This document shows positions 16,867-27,233 of a DNA stretch of 45,986 nucleotides, piece by piece. Within the stretch, counting starts at the first letter, position 1. Every line of letters begins with the position of its first letter. The stretch is from the NCBI RefSeq assembly GCF_003062295.1, contig NZ_PYCN01000040.1:1-45986 (forward strand), in the 5' to 3' direction. Both the position numbers and the translations under genes were made by a program. Below the pieces are notes generated by a model that did no database searches, was not told the origin of the DNA, and saw only the letters and a program-made list of their open reading frames with translations. The stretch is from Bradyrhizobium algeriense. Lineage in GTDB: Bacteria; Pseudomonadota; Alphaproteobacteria; Rhizobiales; Xanthobacteraceae.

Positions 16867-19800
16867 GGATGAAAGTGTCGCGAGCTCTTCCGAATTCGCT
16901 GATCGTCTGCAACAGCTCCTGTTGCAATACCGTGCAAAGATTGCGGGTCACCTCATAACCGACCTGGGTTGGATTATACGTCGTTTCGATCTGGAGATGG
17001 CCGGCTTGATATCCGACATCGAACCAGAAGAGGTGAATCACGGCCGCTTCATCCATGTCTGCGCCGATCCAGAGTGGAGAAGGTTCCTTGGCTAAGAGAC
17101 GGCGTGGAAAATGGCGCTGCAAACCCGCTCGATAATTCAATCCAATTCTGGGTAAGGGCAGGCGATCGATCCGGCTCCGCACGGCTGGATCTCGGTTTAG
17201 GAATTTCATGGCCCGAAAGCCTATTCCCCTGCGCGGCAGGGCATTGCGCTGGCGGTATATTGAACGAGCACGATCGGGACGGGGCTCCGTTCCGGTGAGA
17301 CTCAAGGGAAGCGGAACGAGCTCGCTGATATGGCCGATGATCTGAGATGGATCGAGATCGTCAAACAGCCGACCTCGGATTGAGGTAAGGCTATCAATCC
17401 AGAGCGAATAGTTGCCGAAAACGCGTCCAAAGGCGCCAGATATGGCGGCAAGAAACACATCAAAGTCCTGACAATGTGCCAATCTGGCTGCAATATTGAG
17501 GAGATCAGCGGTCGCTTCTTTGTCAATCTCGAGATGGTACTTGGCCTGATCTTCCCAAAACGATCGGCAATTCGCTTCATCGATGCGACCTTCAAGGCGT
17601 GCATGGTGAAGCTCTCTCGCGGTCACTTTCGAAAAACTCGCGCCGCCCGATGAAGTGTCGCTGACGTGCAAATTGAACTGATGGTAGTCAATGCTCTCCC
17701 AGTATTTGAGTTCGCCTGGCGCTTCGCTGTTGGCGTAGTGCTCAAGGCGCTTCAGCCATGGAGAGAGCATTTCTATGTTCTCGGGACCACTCATGGCGTG
17801 GCCTGAGGCAAGGGTGTTGTACGCCTCATCCAATGCTTCCAGGAACAGTCGATAGCCTATCCCGTCCGCTACAAAATGATGCATCAGGACCAGCAGGTAG
17901 TAATCGCCACTTTGCGATGTGCGAAACACCGTGACGTTAACAAGAGGCGTCTGGCCGTCAAACCGAAAGGTATGTTGACGTCTTGCTGAGACGCTCTCGA
18001 TTGCCTTACGCTGCTGTAGGTCGGTCATTCCGACAAGGTTGATCTCCTCCACGAGGCGTTCGGCCACCGAAGGTCCGATTGTCAGACGTAGACCATCGTC
18101 AGTTCGGGCAATACGGAGTCTGAGGCCTTCGTGCCTATCCATGACATGGGCAAGGGCGCGCTCCAGGATTCGGATATTCAGGACGCCGCCGGGCAAGAAG
18201 AACAGATCGCCGATGTTGAAATGCTCATCGAACCCGACAAGACGGTTCCAAGATGAGATTGCCGGGATAACTGGCAATGAGGCATCCGCGGAAGGGAAGG
18301 TATGGAGTGTAACCGCCGCTTCGTCTGCCGCCAATTCCCTGACGGTCGGTGTTCGATAGAGTTGGTCGACAGTGAGATTCAGTCCGGCTTTGCGCGCCAG
18401 CGTGACGCAGCGCACGCTCAGAAGAGAGTCTCCGCCGATATCAAAAAAGCTCTGATCGATTCCGACCCACTTGGCGCCTAATAGATCCTGCCAGATCCCA
18501 GCAAGAATACGCTCCTTCCTCGTGCGTGGCTCAGCAGATGGAACAGGCCCGACCTCGCGGTAAGGAACGGACGACAGGCGAGCACGATCGATCTTTCCGC
18601 TCGCCGTAAGGGGGATAGTGTCAACCAAACGGAAGGCGGCGGGAATCATGTAGGACGGCAACGTGTGCCGCAGGTGGGTGACAATATCTCCAGAGCTTAG
18701 ACTGTCGCGAGCCGGAACCACGCTAGCCGTCAAGCGACGATGGTCATTCATGCCTTCTGCGAGGACCGCGGCCTTTGCGATTGCGGGATGAGACTCAAGG
18801 GCCGTTTCGACCTCCTCCAGCTCGATGCGAAAGCCCCGTACTTTGATCTGGTTGTCCGATCGGCCGCAAATCTCGAGAAGGCCGCTGGTTGAGATACGGG
18901 CGATATCGCCACTTCGATAAAGAACGCTGTATTGTCCGTCATCATACGGATTCGGCACGAAACAGCGGTTAGTCCGATCTTGATCCCGCCAGTACCCAGC
19001 GCTCACGCAGCGTCCCGCGATGCAGAGTTCGCCGGTGACTCCGACAGGGACTCTCTTCAACTGTGCATCGAGCACGTAGAGTTTGACGTTATCGATTGGG
19101 CGCCCAACAGGGATGAGCGACGAGCCGTCGTAGGCACCCGATGTTTCGTAGACTGCTGCATTGGATGCACATTCCGTAGCACCATAGAAGTTCCACAACG
19201 GCACGTCCGGGAAATGCGCGTGCCAGCGACCCGGGAGCGAGGAAGGCATCGGTTCGGCGCTGCTTGTGACCAACCGCAAGGCGGTCGGTCGCGGGTGCCG
19301 TTCTTGGGAAGCAATGAGGCCGGATAGGAGCGGCGGCGAGGCAAATAAGTGTGTCACGCGACGTCTCGCCAACGTGCACAACAACAGATCTGGATCCAGC
19401 AACTGCTCTTGGGTCAAGATCAGCGCGGGCACACCTCTCAGAAGCCCCCCAAAGTACTCCCATGCCGACGCAACAAGTGATGCGGACTTCTGGACAACCA
19501 TCACGTCGGTACTGTCGAAGGGAAAGCGTCGCCACATCCAGTTCAGTCGATTGAGAATTGCCGATTCCGGTATAAGAACCCCCTTCGCCTTCCCGGTTGA
19601 GGACGACGTGTATATGAGGCTCGCAATTCCCTGATCTGATGGTTTGTCGCTGCGCTCAAAATCGTGCACGGGCGCGCCGCACCCTTCAAGGGTCAATAGA
19701 CGAATCGACGGCACGTCAAAACCAAGATCAGAGGTATTTGCGTGAACCAAAAGCTTTGCCTGACTATCTCGCAGGATATGTTCGATCCGATCACGCGGAT

Positions 19801-22800
19801 AATCCGGTGATATGGGGACAACAATGGACTGCAAGGCTCGTGCTGCAAGAATAACAGCGGCCACGTCAGGCGACCGGTCGACCAGCATGGCGACCATATC
19901 GCCAGCCCCCACGTCAGAAGCCCGCAGTAACAACCTGATAGCTGTTACGCGCTCACGCAGGTGGTCGAATGTGATCTCACCGAAATCACCAAAATATGCC
20001 ACCTGGCTGCTATTGGAGACGCTGATTTGCTCGAACGCTTCGATAAGCGGACATTCAGTCTCATATGGCTGCGCCGAGCCATTCAGCGAGTCCAGCACAG
20101 TGACGTCTGACGCGCTGAGGCAGCTCAGATCTTTAATGTGCGCAAGCGGCCTCTCAACGCAGGCTGCAATCAGACAGCGCAGATTGTCGGCCATGCGGAC
20201 AATCAGATCGCTGGAAAATATGTCTTCCGCATACGCTAGCTGGAGGGCAATTTCATCGCCGTGATCTTGTGCGTACAATGTCAGATCGAATTTTACATAG
20301 CCGGTCTCATATTCGCGGAATGTCAGATCCAACTCATGTTGGCCAAATGGCTCCGCGGCCTCGGAGTACATGTTGAACATGACCTGGAAGAGCGGTGATC
20401 GTTCAGCTTCGCGATATAGCCGGGTATCCCTTACCATCCAGCCGAACGGATATGCGGAATTTGCGATGGCATCGCCGACCAGGCCCTGGATGCGCATGGC
20501 ATGAACCGCAAAGGACTGGTCGACATCGATCGGGGTGCGGATTGGCAGCATATTCAGGAAAAAGCCAACAATTTCGGCGCTGCCAGGTTGATCCCGTACG
20601 ACGTGCGGTATGCCAACGATAATATCGTCTTGGCCGCTATACATCCGCAGCAGCAGCTTGAAGCACGCGAGGAGTGTTGTCGACGTGGTGCACCTATGTC
20701 GGCGCGCAAACTCCCGTACCTGATTGGAGAGCTCGCTGCCAAGCAGCACCGCATGCGAGGCGCCGCGGTAGGAATTTGTCTGCGGCCGCGCTCGTCCCGT
20801 TCCAAGCGAAAGCACCGGCGGATCATCGCCAATCTGACGACGCCAATAGCTACGCTGGTTGGCCAGCGCCTCTGAAGTAGCGTGTTGTGTTTCCCAGACC
20901 GCGTAGGTCGAGAGTGACGCGCGGTTCTCTGGCAAAAACGCCGCGGCATCTACGTACCTTTGTCGAAGGTCCCTGAGTAGAACAGAGATCGACCAGGCAT
21001 CGATGATAATTTCGTGAGCGGTGATCAGTATGAGATGGTTGTCAGGGCCAAAACGGATCATGCGCGCGCGAAAGAGATGGCCTTGGCTGAGATCAAAGCT
21101 GCCGTTCAGCTCTGTTCGCCGTAACTCTGCGACCAGCTCCTCAGCTTCCTGCGCCGTGAGATGAGATGCATCAGCCAATTCAAGACTTGCGTATTGAGGA
21201 GCATCAAAAAGCTGAACCGGACCGTCCTCGTCGATAAAGCGTGCCGAAAGTGCCTGATGGGAATGAACGACATCGGTCCAGGCGCGATTGAACGCCGCCA
21301 GATCGATCATGCCCCTTATCCGCAGGCCGCCTTGAATGATGTAGTTCCTGGCAGACGGATCGAGCTGCGAGAGAAACCATAGGTGCTCCTGAACTCGCGT
21401 CAGAGGCGATCGCATAAGCTTTCCGTACGTCGGGGCTGTGCGCGGTTTGGAGCCGACCCCGGCCGAGATCGAAGCCGCAAGAGATCGGATCGTTCCATTG
21501 AGGACTAGCCTGAAATCCGTTCTCACTCCGAGCTGGGTCTGCAACTGGCCCAATATCAGCATTGCCCGGAGCGAGTCTCCGCCGAGGCTTATGAACTGGT
21601 CCGTCACGCCAATGTTCTCAATACGCAGAACGCCGGCCCAAATTTGACACAGCTGGGCTTCGAGCTCTGTTTGCGGCTCCTCGAATGGAGTCGACAATGG
21701 AGGGCGAACACTGGTCGGGTCCGGCAATGCCCCAAAATCGACCTTTCCGTTTCTGGTCAGTGGAATACTGGCGAGGCGGATGATCCTTTCTGGGAGCATG
21801 TAGGTGGGAAGCGCTTCGGCAAGAAAATTCTGAAGCTCGCCTTCCGTTACTTCAGCTGGAGTTGACACATACGCGATGAGTCGTCTCGATCCAGTTTCCT
21901 CCTCGGCCCTGGTTATATCTCTCGCCATAAGCTTTACGCCTGCGCAGACGGAGGCGACCGCGACGGCGCCACGTACCAAATGATGAGCGGAGAGGCGGGC
22001 CTCGATTTCTCCCAGCTCAATTCTGTGCCCGCGGATTTTGACCTGACGGTCCCGTCGACCGAGACATTCCAAAAAGCCATCGGAACGAATGCGCCCGAGA
22101 TCACCTGTCCTGTATAGGCGCTGGAACGACGGGTCGTTTGAGAACGGGTTTGGCCCAAAGGCATCCTTGGTGCGGACATCGTCATTGACGTAACCAGCAG
22201 CGACACCAGCGCCGCTAACACAGATTTCGCCGACCTCTCCCGTGTTGCACAGCCGCGGTCCGTCGGCGACATAAACCTCAAGGTTAGAAATCGGCTTGCC
22301 GATCGGCACATAAGGGTCAGCCAGCGCAGGCGCTACGGAAACCAGATGATGCGTAACGCCGTCCGCGCACTCGGTCGGCCCGTAATGATTGAGAATGGGC
22401 ACCCGGGGATATAAGGCAAGCCACGCGCGCGCCAGTCCGGGTGTTAGAGGTTCTCCGACCGTTGAAATAATCCGCAAACTGTCCAGAGCTCGCTCAGCCG
22501 CCGCAAGCGACTGCAGATATTCAACAAATATTGCAAGCATCGACGGAACGAATTGAACAACCGTCACGCCGTATCCTTGAATTGCTTTGAGAAGGGATAC
22601 TGGCGATTTCAGTGTCGCATCATCAATGATCGCGATACAGCCTCCGACGCAAAGCCCTGCCAGAAGCTGCCACAGCGAGATGTCAAAGCAGTGCGATGCC
22701 GTCTGCGCGATGCAATCCGTCCGAGTGAGGGTTAGGGCATCAATCTTTGCCACCAAATGATTGTTTAGGGCTGCGCGCTCGATCATTGCGCCTTTAGGCT

Positions 22801-23428
22801 TGCCCGTCGAACCCGACGTAAACAGAATGTAGGCGAGTCCATCCTCGCGCGATGGTGGCACAACAGGCGAAGTCTGGCCCTCGCGCAGCGCCGCCTCTAT
22901 CGCCATGAATTGCGTGGTGCCTTTGCTGCTCGCCTGAAATAGGCTGAGCGAATCCGGCTGGTCTGGGCCAATAATCAGCGCGCAGCGACTCTGCTCGATC
23001 ATGAATGATGTGCGCGAAGCCGGTAACGATGGATCGAGCGGCAGGTACGTTGCTCCAGCCCTCAAAATTGCAACTACCGCCGTCGCCCAGTCGAGGTCCC
23101 GCTCACCCCAATAGCCAACGACTAAGCGGTCAGCGCCCCGCTCTCGTAACGTCCTTGCGAGGGCATCCGATCTTAATCGCAGCGCTTTGTAGGTGAGTTC
23201 GTCTGCGCCGTACCTCAGCGCAACCCTCTCCGGATCCGATCTCGCAACGCGATCGATCGCCGAGATCGCGTCCGTCGGTTGACGTTCTACAAGCGGATTT
23301 TTGCCTGATCGATTTTCCGCAGGCAACGCGTCCCGCCATTCGTCGCCTTCTGCGGCACTTAAAGTAGAATACCGAGGATCCTCGGTTGAGGGTGTCCATT
23401 GCGTAACCACCCTGGTGCTGCCAGTCAT
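16859..23428 (-). CDS. Two-module nonribosomal peptide synthetase, A-T-C-A-T-C
   Basis: The product has 2189 residues and no frameshift. Order: adenylation A1 (about 50-570; A3 core TSGSTGKPKG 204-213, FDIS at 248, YGPTE near 349, Lys562), carrier T1 (LGGDSL, Ser619), condensation C1 (about 670-1110), adenylation A2 (about 1120-1620), carrier T2 (GGDSL, Ser1668), and a terminal condensation-type domain (1720-2189; HHFVADG 1850-1856). There is no thioesterase or reductase, so release probably uses the last C domain. Oddities: C1 has HEIIIDAWS (805-813) where HHxxxDGWS is expected, losing the second His. A2 has TSSSTGKAKG (1274-1283), and LVAS at 1318-1321 replaces the Asp that normally grips the alpha-amino group. 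The product cannot be named. It is coupled to a MATE exporter; no phosphopantetheinyl transferase or MbtH gene is in view. Confidence 0.92.
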   Translation of the reverse strand: MTGSTRVVTQWTPSTEDPRYSTLSAAEGDEWRDALPAENRSGKNPLVERQPTDAISAIDRVARSDPERVALRYGADELTYKALRLRSDALARTLRERGADRLVVGYWGERDLDWATAVVAILRAGATYLPLDPSLPASRTSFMIEQSRCALIIGPDQPDSLSLFQASSKGTTQFMAIEAALREGQTSPVVPPSREDGLAYILFTSGSTGKPKGAMIERAALNNHLVAKIDALTLTRTDCIAQTASHCFDISLWQLLAGLCVGGCIAIIDDATLKSPVSLLKAIQGYGVTVVQFVPSMLAIFVEYLQSLAAAERALDSLRIISTVGEPLTPGLARAWLALYPRVPILNHYGPTECADGVTHHLVSVAPALADPYVPIGKPISNLEVYVADGPRLCNTGEVGEICVSGAGVAAGYVNDDVRTKDAFGPNPFSNDPSFQRLYRTGDLGRIRSDGFLECLGRRDRQVKIRGHRIELGEIEARLSAHHLVRGAVAVASVCAGVKLMARDITRAEEETGSRRLIAYVSTPAEVTEGELQNFLAEALPTYMLPERIIRLASIPLTRNGKVDFGALPDPTSVRPPLSTPFEEPQTELEAQLCQIWAGVLRIENIGVTDQFISLGGDSLRAMLILGQLQTQLGVRTDFRLVLNGTIRSLAASISAGVGSKPRTAPTYGKLMRSPLTRVQEHLWFLSQLDPSARNYIIQGGLRIRGMIDLAAFNRAWTDVVHSHQALSARFIDEDGPVQLFDAPQYASLELADASHLTAQEAEELVAELRRTELNGSFDLSQGHLFRARMIRFGPDNHLILITAHEIIIDAWSISVLLRDLRQRYVDAAAFLPENRASLSTYAVWETQHATSEALANQRSYWRRQIGDDPPVLSLGTGRARPQTNSYRGASHAVLLGSELSNQVREFARRHRCTTSTTLLACFKLLLRMYSGQDDIIVGIPHVVRDQPGSAEIVGFFLNMLPIRTPIDVDQSFAVHAMRIQGLVGDAIANSAYPFGWMVRDTRLYREAERSPLFQVMFNMYSEAAEPFGQHELDLTFREYETGYVKFDLTLYAQDHGDEIALQLAYAEDIFSSDLIVRMADNLRCLIAACVERPLAHIKDLSCLSASDVTVLDSLNGSAQPYETECPLIEAFEQISVSNSSQVAYFGDFGEITFDHLRERVTAIRLLLRASDVGAGDMVAMLVDRSPDVAAVILAARALQSIVVPISPDYPRDRIEHILRDSQAKLLVHANTSDLGFDVPSIRLLTLEGCGAPVHDFERSDKPSDQGIASLIYTSSSTGKAKGVLIPESAILNRLNWMWRRFPFDSTDVMVVQKSASLVASAWEYFGGLLRGVPALILTQEQLLDPDLLLCTLARRRVTHLFASPPLLSGLIASQERHPRPTALRLVTSSAEPMPSSLPGRWHAHFPDVPLWNFYGATECASNAAVYETSGAYDGSSLIPVGRPIDNVKLYVLDAQLKRVPVGVTGELCIAGRCVSAGYWRDQDRTNRCFVPNPYDDGQYSVLYRSGDIARISTSGLLEICGRSDNQIKVRGFRIELEEVETALESHPAIAKAAVLAEGMNDHRRLTASVVPARDSLSSGDIVTHLRHTLPSYMIPAAFRLVDTIPLTASGKIDRARLSSVPYREVGPVPSAEPRTRKERILAGIWQDLLGAKWVGIDQSFFDIGGDSLLSVRCVTLARKAGLNLTVDQLYRTPTVRELAADEAAVTLHTFPSADASLPVIPAISSWNRLVGFDEHFNIGDLFFLPGGVLNIRILERALAHVMDRHEGLRLRIARTDDGLRLTIGPSVAERLVEEINLVGMTDLQQRKAIESVSARRQHTFRFDGQTPLVNVTVFRTSQSGDYYLLVLMHHFVADGIGYRLFLEALDEAYNTLASGHAMSGPENIEMLSPWLKRLEHYANSEAPGELKYWESIDYHQFNLHVSDTSSGGASFSKVTARELHHARLEGRIDEANCRSFWEDQAKYHLEIDKEATADLLNIAARLAHCQDFDVFLAAISGAFGRVFGNYSLWIDSLTSIRGRLFDDLDPSQIIGHISELVPLPLSLTGTEPRPDRARSIYRQRNALPRRGIGFRAMKFLNRDPAVRSRIDRLPLPRIGLNYRAGLQRHFPRRLLAKEPSPLWIGADMDEAAVIHLFWFDVGYQAGHLQIETTYNPTQVGYEVTRNLCTVLQQELLQTISEFGRARDTFIHE

Positions 23429-24086
23429 GGTGTGCCGTTTTGTCCGTTTCTTAGCTTCTCGTCCTTTGCGTTCACTACTGTTTCCTCGATGATCGGCAGG
23501 GGAACACGGCCGGACGCTAGGGCCTCAAGCTGGCGTTGGCATCTACCGGATCTGGTAGTAGACACGCGGGTAGTCTGCATGGCGCCCGTAACCAAACGCG
23601 TCCAGAGACTCGCTCCGGCTTGTGATTTCTTGCATTTGTAGGCGCCTGGACAATGGTTTTGTGCGCTCCTCATGAAAGCGGATTTGGCGCTCGCCGGGCT
23701 GCAGGTCGTCTGCGACTCGAATGTGCAAGAACCAACACGGAGGCGTGTTACTGTTTTCCACGAGGCCGGCGTTGTTTGTATAGCCGCCGAAGGGCAGTCG
23801 TTAAGCGCTCAAACGTGTTGACGCTCTTGGCTATAACGAGAGCTATGGGCGGCGTAACGAGTCGTGGGCGTGCAGAACCATCCACCGGGAGGTCCTTGAT
23901 CTGCTGATGTTCGCAGTCGTCCGCCTTGGTGCACACGAAAACGCGCTCAGAAACGTTTGCTGTGAACGGCAGGCGACGTCCAGTCTACCCGAAAGGGCGT
24001 ACCGATACGGTTTCCGAACCGGAATTGAATTGCGGATGGCGCCTTCGCTTAGCCTCCACGAGACGCATGCTCGGCAACTCCCTTTC
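23429..24086. other. Region upstream of the NRPS gene, no confident gene
   Basis: It should hold the NRPS promoter. The short ORFs (for example minus 23543-23761) match nothing I recognise. No nod box, tts box or sigma-54 site is evident by eye. The stretch ends at the CTAG target of the IS1182-like element. Confidence 0.35.
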
Positions 24087-25540
24087 CTAGGAGCCTGTCT
24101 GAGTAGTGACTGGTCAAGAGGGAGCGAGTCTGATTCCTTGCGCAGCCATGAGCAAGGAATTTCGCCCCTGGAAGATCGACGAGGTCCAGCTTCTGCCGCC
24201 GAGCGTGCAGGACTATGTGCCGCAGGACCACGTTTCGCGGTTGATCGTGTCGCTGGTCAAGGAAAGCCTCGATCTATCGGCGATCCTAGGCAGCTACCGG
24301 AGCGGGCTGGGTCAGCCGCCGTTTGATCCGCGGATGATGACGGCGCTGCTTCTACACGGCTATGCGAGCGGCATCTACTCGTCGCGGCGGATCGCCAGGG
24401 CGACGGTGGAGCGGGCGGATTTCATGATGATCGTGGCCGGCGATGCGCCGGACTTCCGCACGATCTCGGAGTTCCGGCGGCGGCATCTTAAGGCGCTGGC
24501 CGACCTGTTCGTGCAGGTGTTGAAGCTGGCCGAGAAGGCCGGGTTGGTGAAGCTCGGGCACGTGGCGCTCGACGGCACCAAGATCAAGGCGAACGCATCC
24601 AAGCACAAGGCGATGAGCTATGATCGCATGAAGAAGCGGGAAGCGGAGCTTGCAGCGGAGGTCGACCGCTGGCTCAAGGCGGCGGAGGCCGCCGATGCGC
24701 AGGAGGATAAGCTCTACGGCGACAAGCGCGGCGACGAGATGCCCGATTGGGTGGCCGACAAGCAGAAGCGGCTTGAGAAGATCCGCGAGGCCAAGGCCGC
24801 GCTGGAGGCCGAAGCCAAGGCCGCAGCCGAGGTGGAGCGCAAGGCGCGGGCCGAAGCCGAGGAGCGTCGCGTCGCCGAAGGCGGCAAGAAGAGCGGCAAG
24901 ACGCCGACGAAAACGGAGCCCGACGGCAAGGCACAACGCAATTTCACCGACCCGGAAAGCCGCATCCTGAAGACCAAGGACGGTTACATCCAGGGCTACA
25001 ACGCCCAGGCCGCGGTCGATGGTGCCCATCAGATCATCGTGGCGCAGACGCTGACCAGTTCCTCCAGCGATCAGGCGCAACTGGCGCCGTTGCTCGACGG
25101 GATCAGGGCCAATCTGGGGACCAATCCCGACGAAGTATCGGCCAACGCCGGCTACTGCTCCGACGCCAATCTTCGCACGATCAAACGGCGGCGCATCGAG
25201 GGCTACATCGCCACCGGAAGGCAGAAGCACGGCACCAAGTCCGCCACCGCGGAAAAGCCTTCAAGAGCCGGCTCGCTGATCGCCAGGATGAGCACCAAGC
25301 TCAAGCGCGCCGGCTACCGAAGTCGCTACCGCTTGCGTAAGCAGATCGTCGAACCCGTGTTCGGACAGATCAAACAGGCAAGAGGGTTCAGGCAATTCCT
25401 GCTGCGCGGCATCGAAAAGGTCAGCGCAGAATGGGCGCTCATCTGCACCGCTCATAACCTCGTCAAGCTCGCAAGGGCCGCCTGAGCCGCCATTATCAAG
25501 ATAAAACTGCCTTCCCAAAGCTAACTGGACAGGCTCCTAG
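24087..25540 (+). mobile_element. Complete IS1182-like insertion sequence with CTAG target copies
   Basis: The element body is 24091-25536 (1446 bases). Its ends are inverted: GAGCCTGTC at the left and GACAGGCTC at the right (9 bp perfect, with scattered matches further in). It is flanked on both sides by CTAG (24087-24090 and 25537-25540), which reads as a palindromic four-base target copy. The truncated second copy at 29739-30357 has the same end next to CTAG. It carries one transposase gene and looks intact, so it is probably a recent arrival. Confidence 0.85.
24148..25485 (+). CDS. IS1182-family-type transposase
   Basis: ATG 24148 gives a 445-residue protein starting MSKEFRPWKIDEVQLLPPSV; an upstream in-frame ATG at 24106 adds 14 residues, less likely. 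An N-terminal DDE-family start (YRSGLGQPPFDPRMMTALLL, then FRTISEFRRRH), the first catalytic Asp in VALDGTKIKANAS, a charged coiled middle (Ala/Glu/Lys-rich, about residues 195-275), a second Asp region near SANAGYCSDAN and the C-terminal YRLRKQIVEPVFGQIKQARGF with its Glu are all in place. The ORF fills the element and is intact, so it is probably active. Confidence 0.9.
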   Translation: MSKEFRPWKIDEVQLLPPSVQDYVPQDHVSRLIVSLVKESLDLSAILGSYRSGLGQPPFDPRMMTALLLHGYASGIYSSRRIARATVERADFMMIVAGDAPDFRTISEFRRRHLKALADLFVQVLKLAEKAGLVKLGHVALDGTKIKANASKHKAMSYDRMKKREAELAAEVDRWLKAAEAADAQEDKLYGDKRGDEMPDWVADKQKRLEKIREAKAALEAEAKAAAEVERKARAEAEERRVAEGGKKSGKTPTKTEPDGKAQRNFTDPESRILKTKDGYIQGYNAQAAVDGAHQIIVAQTLTSSSSDQAQLAPLLDGIRANLGTNPDEVSANAGYCSDANLRTIKRRRIEGYIATGRQKHGTKSATAEKPSRAGSLIARMSTKLKRAGYRSRYRLRKQIVEPVFGQIKQARGFRQFLLRGIEKVSAEWALICTAHNLVKLARAA

Positions 25541-26114
25541 AGCAGAACCGATGCGAATGATGTTGCAGCAAAGCCACTTAGCACTACGGCGAAGCCGGAG
25601 CCGGACTGTTATTATCACGCGGATATTCGTGCTAAACTGGAAGACGCTGATGATGAGCCTTTCCTGCGCGTGTCGCGTTGCGTGATTGATCGCTCGTGGC
25701 GATTTTCCCACGAGCGGACTTCGACAACGCGCGGCATAGCAGGTGCGATCCCTGTGCGGGTAGACGGGTCTAGCGTCCAGGCCGGCTCCGCTCGTCGGTA
25801 ATATCCATTGGCGTTCACCGTTTCCCAAGAGCCTCGATAGGTGAGATCGAAATTCTGTCCAGGCGAACAAAAGTCTCCTTCTACTGCTGCAGCGAAAGAG
25901 GCGGCTTCCTGCTGCGCAGCATACTGTCGGACGCTACAGCGAGATTGTCAGCTTCAGGACCATTGTCGACAACCTGACGCATGCACCCGGTACGAAGTAA
26001 CTGGAGACCCCCCAATTTCCAAGCGGCACGCTGCTTGCTTCAGTCGCGGTGCTATCACCGATGCCAGCTTGAAGGCGCTCGGTTGTGGATCGGGAAAGCG
26101 CCGCGGAGTGTTTG
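25541..26114. other. Region between the IS element and the outer-membrane gene
   Basis: Minus-strand frames in 25615-25870 contain GSWETVNANGYYRRAEPAW-like sequence that looks protein-like, broken by frame changes, but I cannot assign a family. Bases 26040-26114 precede the porin-like start. No RNA gene or terminator is evident. Confidence 0.3.
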
Positions 26115-26620
26115 ATGCGATCTGGAGTTCGTTTTTGGGGAGCGACAACGATTGCGCTGGCGGCAAGCGGTGCAGCCAATTCGGCGGACCTTGAGCCAGC
26201 AGTACAACTGCCATCGGCCCTGTGGAGCTGGTCCGGAGGATATATTGGCGGGCACGTAGGCGTTGGTTACGGCCAAAAATCCTTCAGTAATCCCTACGGT
26301 CCGTCAGTCTATGGCGGCGGCGTCGATACTCCTGTGTTCCTGGCAGGCGGCCAGATCGGCTACAACTGGCAGAAGAATAGCTGGGTGTTTGGCCTCAAAC
26401 TCGATGCCAGCGGTGCTGTCTCCAACGGCACAGATGCCTGCCTCGCAGCCTCCGGCACAGTAATGAGCGCAAACTGCAAGGCAAGTCCAAACGTCTTTGT
26501 CCCCGGGGCCGGTCGCCTCGGTTACGCTTTTGGCGCGGAGGGCCACACGCTGGCCTACCTCAAGGGAGGCGTGGCTTGGCAAAGCAATCAAGGCGACGGC
26601 ATCAATAACAACGAGTTTGG
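26115..26620 (+). pseudogene. Omp25/Omp31-type outer-membrane beta-barrel protein, N-terminal part
   Basis: From ATG 26115 the frame encodes a signal peptide (MRSGVRFWGATTIALAASGA, cleavage likely after ANSA) and then WSWSGGYIGGHVGVGYGQ, the classical start of small rhizobial eight-stranded barrel proteins. It continues through GGQIGYNWQKNSWVFGLKLD and LGYAFGAEGHTLAYLKGGVAW, about 165 residues of good barrel sequence. At about 26617 it runs out of frame into an IS256-type transposase remnant, so the last strands and the terminal aromatic residue needed for outer-membrane insertion are lost. Confidence 0.75.
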
Positions 26621-27183
26621 CCGATGTCGGCGACGGCGCGCTCGACTTCTACAAGGCGCTCGACGAGGTCTTTCCCGGCACACGCCACCAGCTATGCTGG
26701 GTGCACAAGACTGTGAACGTCCAGGACAAGATCCACTCTCTGTGCAGGCCACCATGAAGAAGGATTTGCGCAAGGTCTATTGGGCGCGAACCGAGCGTCC
26801 GCCGAAGCGGCGATTGACGTCTTCGCCGAGAAGTATTGTGCCAAGCACGGCCGGGCGATCGAATGCCTGGTCAACGACCGCGACGCACTGCTGGCCTTCT
26901 ACGATTTTCTTGCCGAACATTGGGATCACTTGCGCACCACCACCAATCTCATCGAGAGCGTGTTCGCCACGGGGCGATACAGGACCGTGCGGACGAAGGG
27001 CTCCTTGTCGCCAACCAACGCCGGGCCGATGGTGTTCAAGCTGGTGATCGCCGCATCAAGGACTGGCGGCGGCTCAACGGCACAAATCAGTCGCCGAAGG
27101 TCGTCTCAGTTGTCAGTTTCAAGGACGGCATTGCGGGCATCCAAGTGCCGGCAAACCAAGCGCCTGATCACCTCGTCGCCTAA
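26617..27183 (+). pseudogene. IS256-type (mutator) transposase, C-terminal half, frameshifted
   Basis: Pieces in three frames: DGALDFYKALDEVFPGTRHQ and CWVHKTVNV (about 26630-26730), the MKKDLRKVYWA stretch, ASAEAAIDVFAEKYCAKHGR followed by DRDALLAFYDFLAEHWDHLR and IESVFATGRYRTVRTKGSL (26780-27010), and SFKDGIAGIQVPANQA at the end. These are the landmarks of the second half of IS256-family transposases, including the WDHLRTTN...ES catalytic Glu region. The N-terminal half is absent because the sequence starts inside the Omp gene. Not active. Confidence 0.85.
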
Positions 27184-27233
27184 ATCCCGAATAGCTCAGC
27201 TTATCGGGCCGATAATTCAATGGAGATTTCTTA

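Noticed and set aside
24352..25230. A 292-codon minus-strand ORF inside the IS1182 transposase
   Set aside because: Shadow of the transposase; Leu/Arg/Gly-rich without domain features, and its partner shadow recurs in the second IS copy at 29341-30096.
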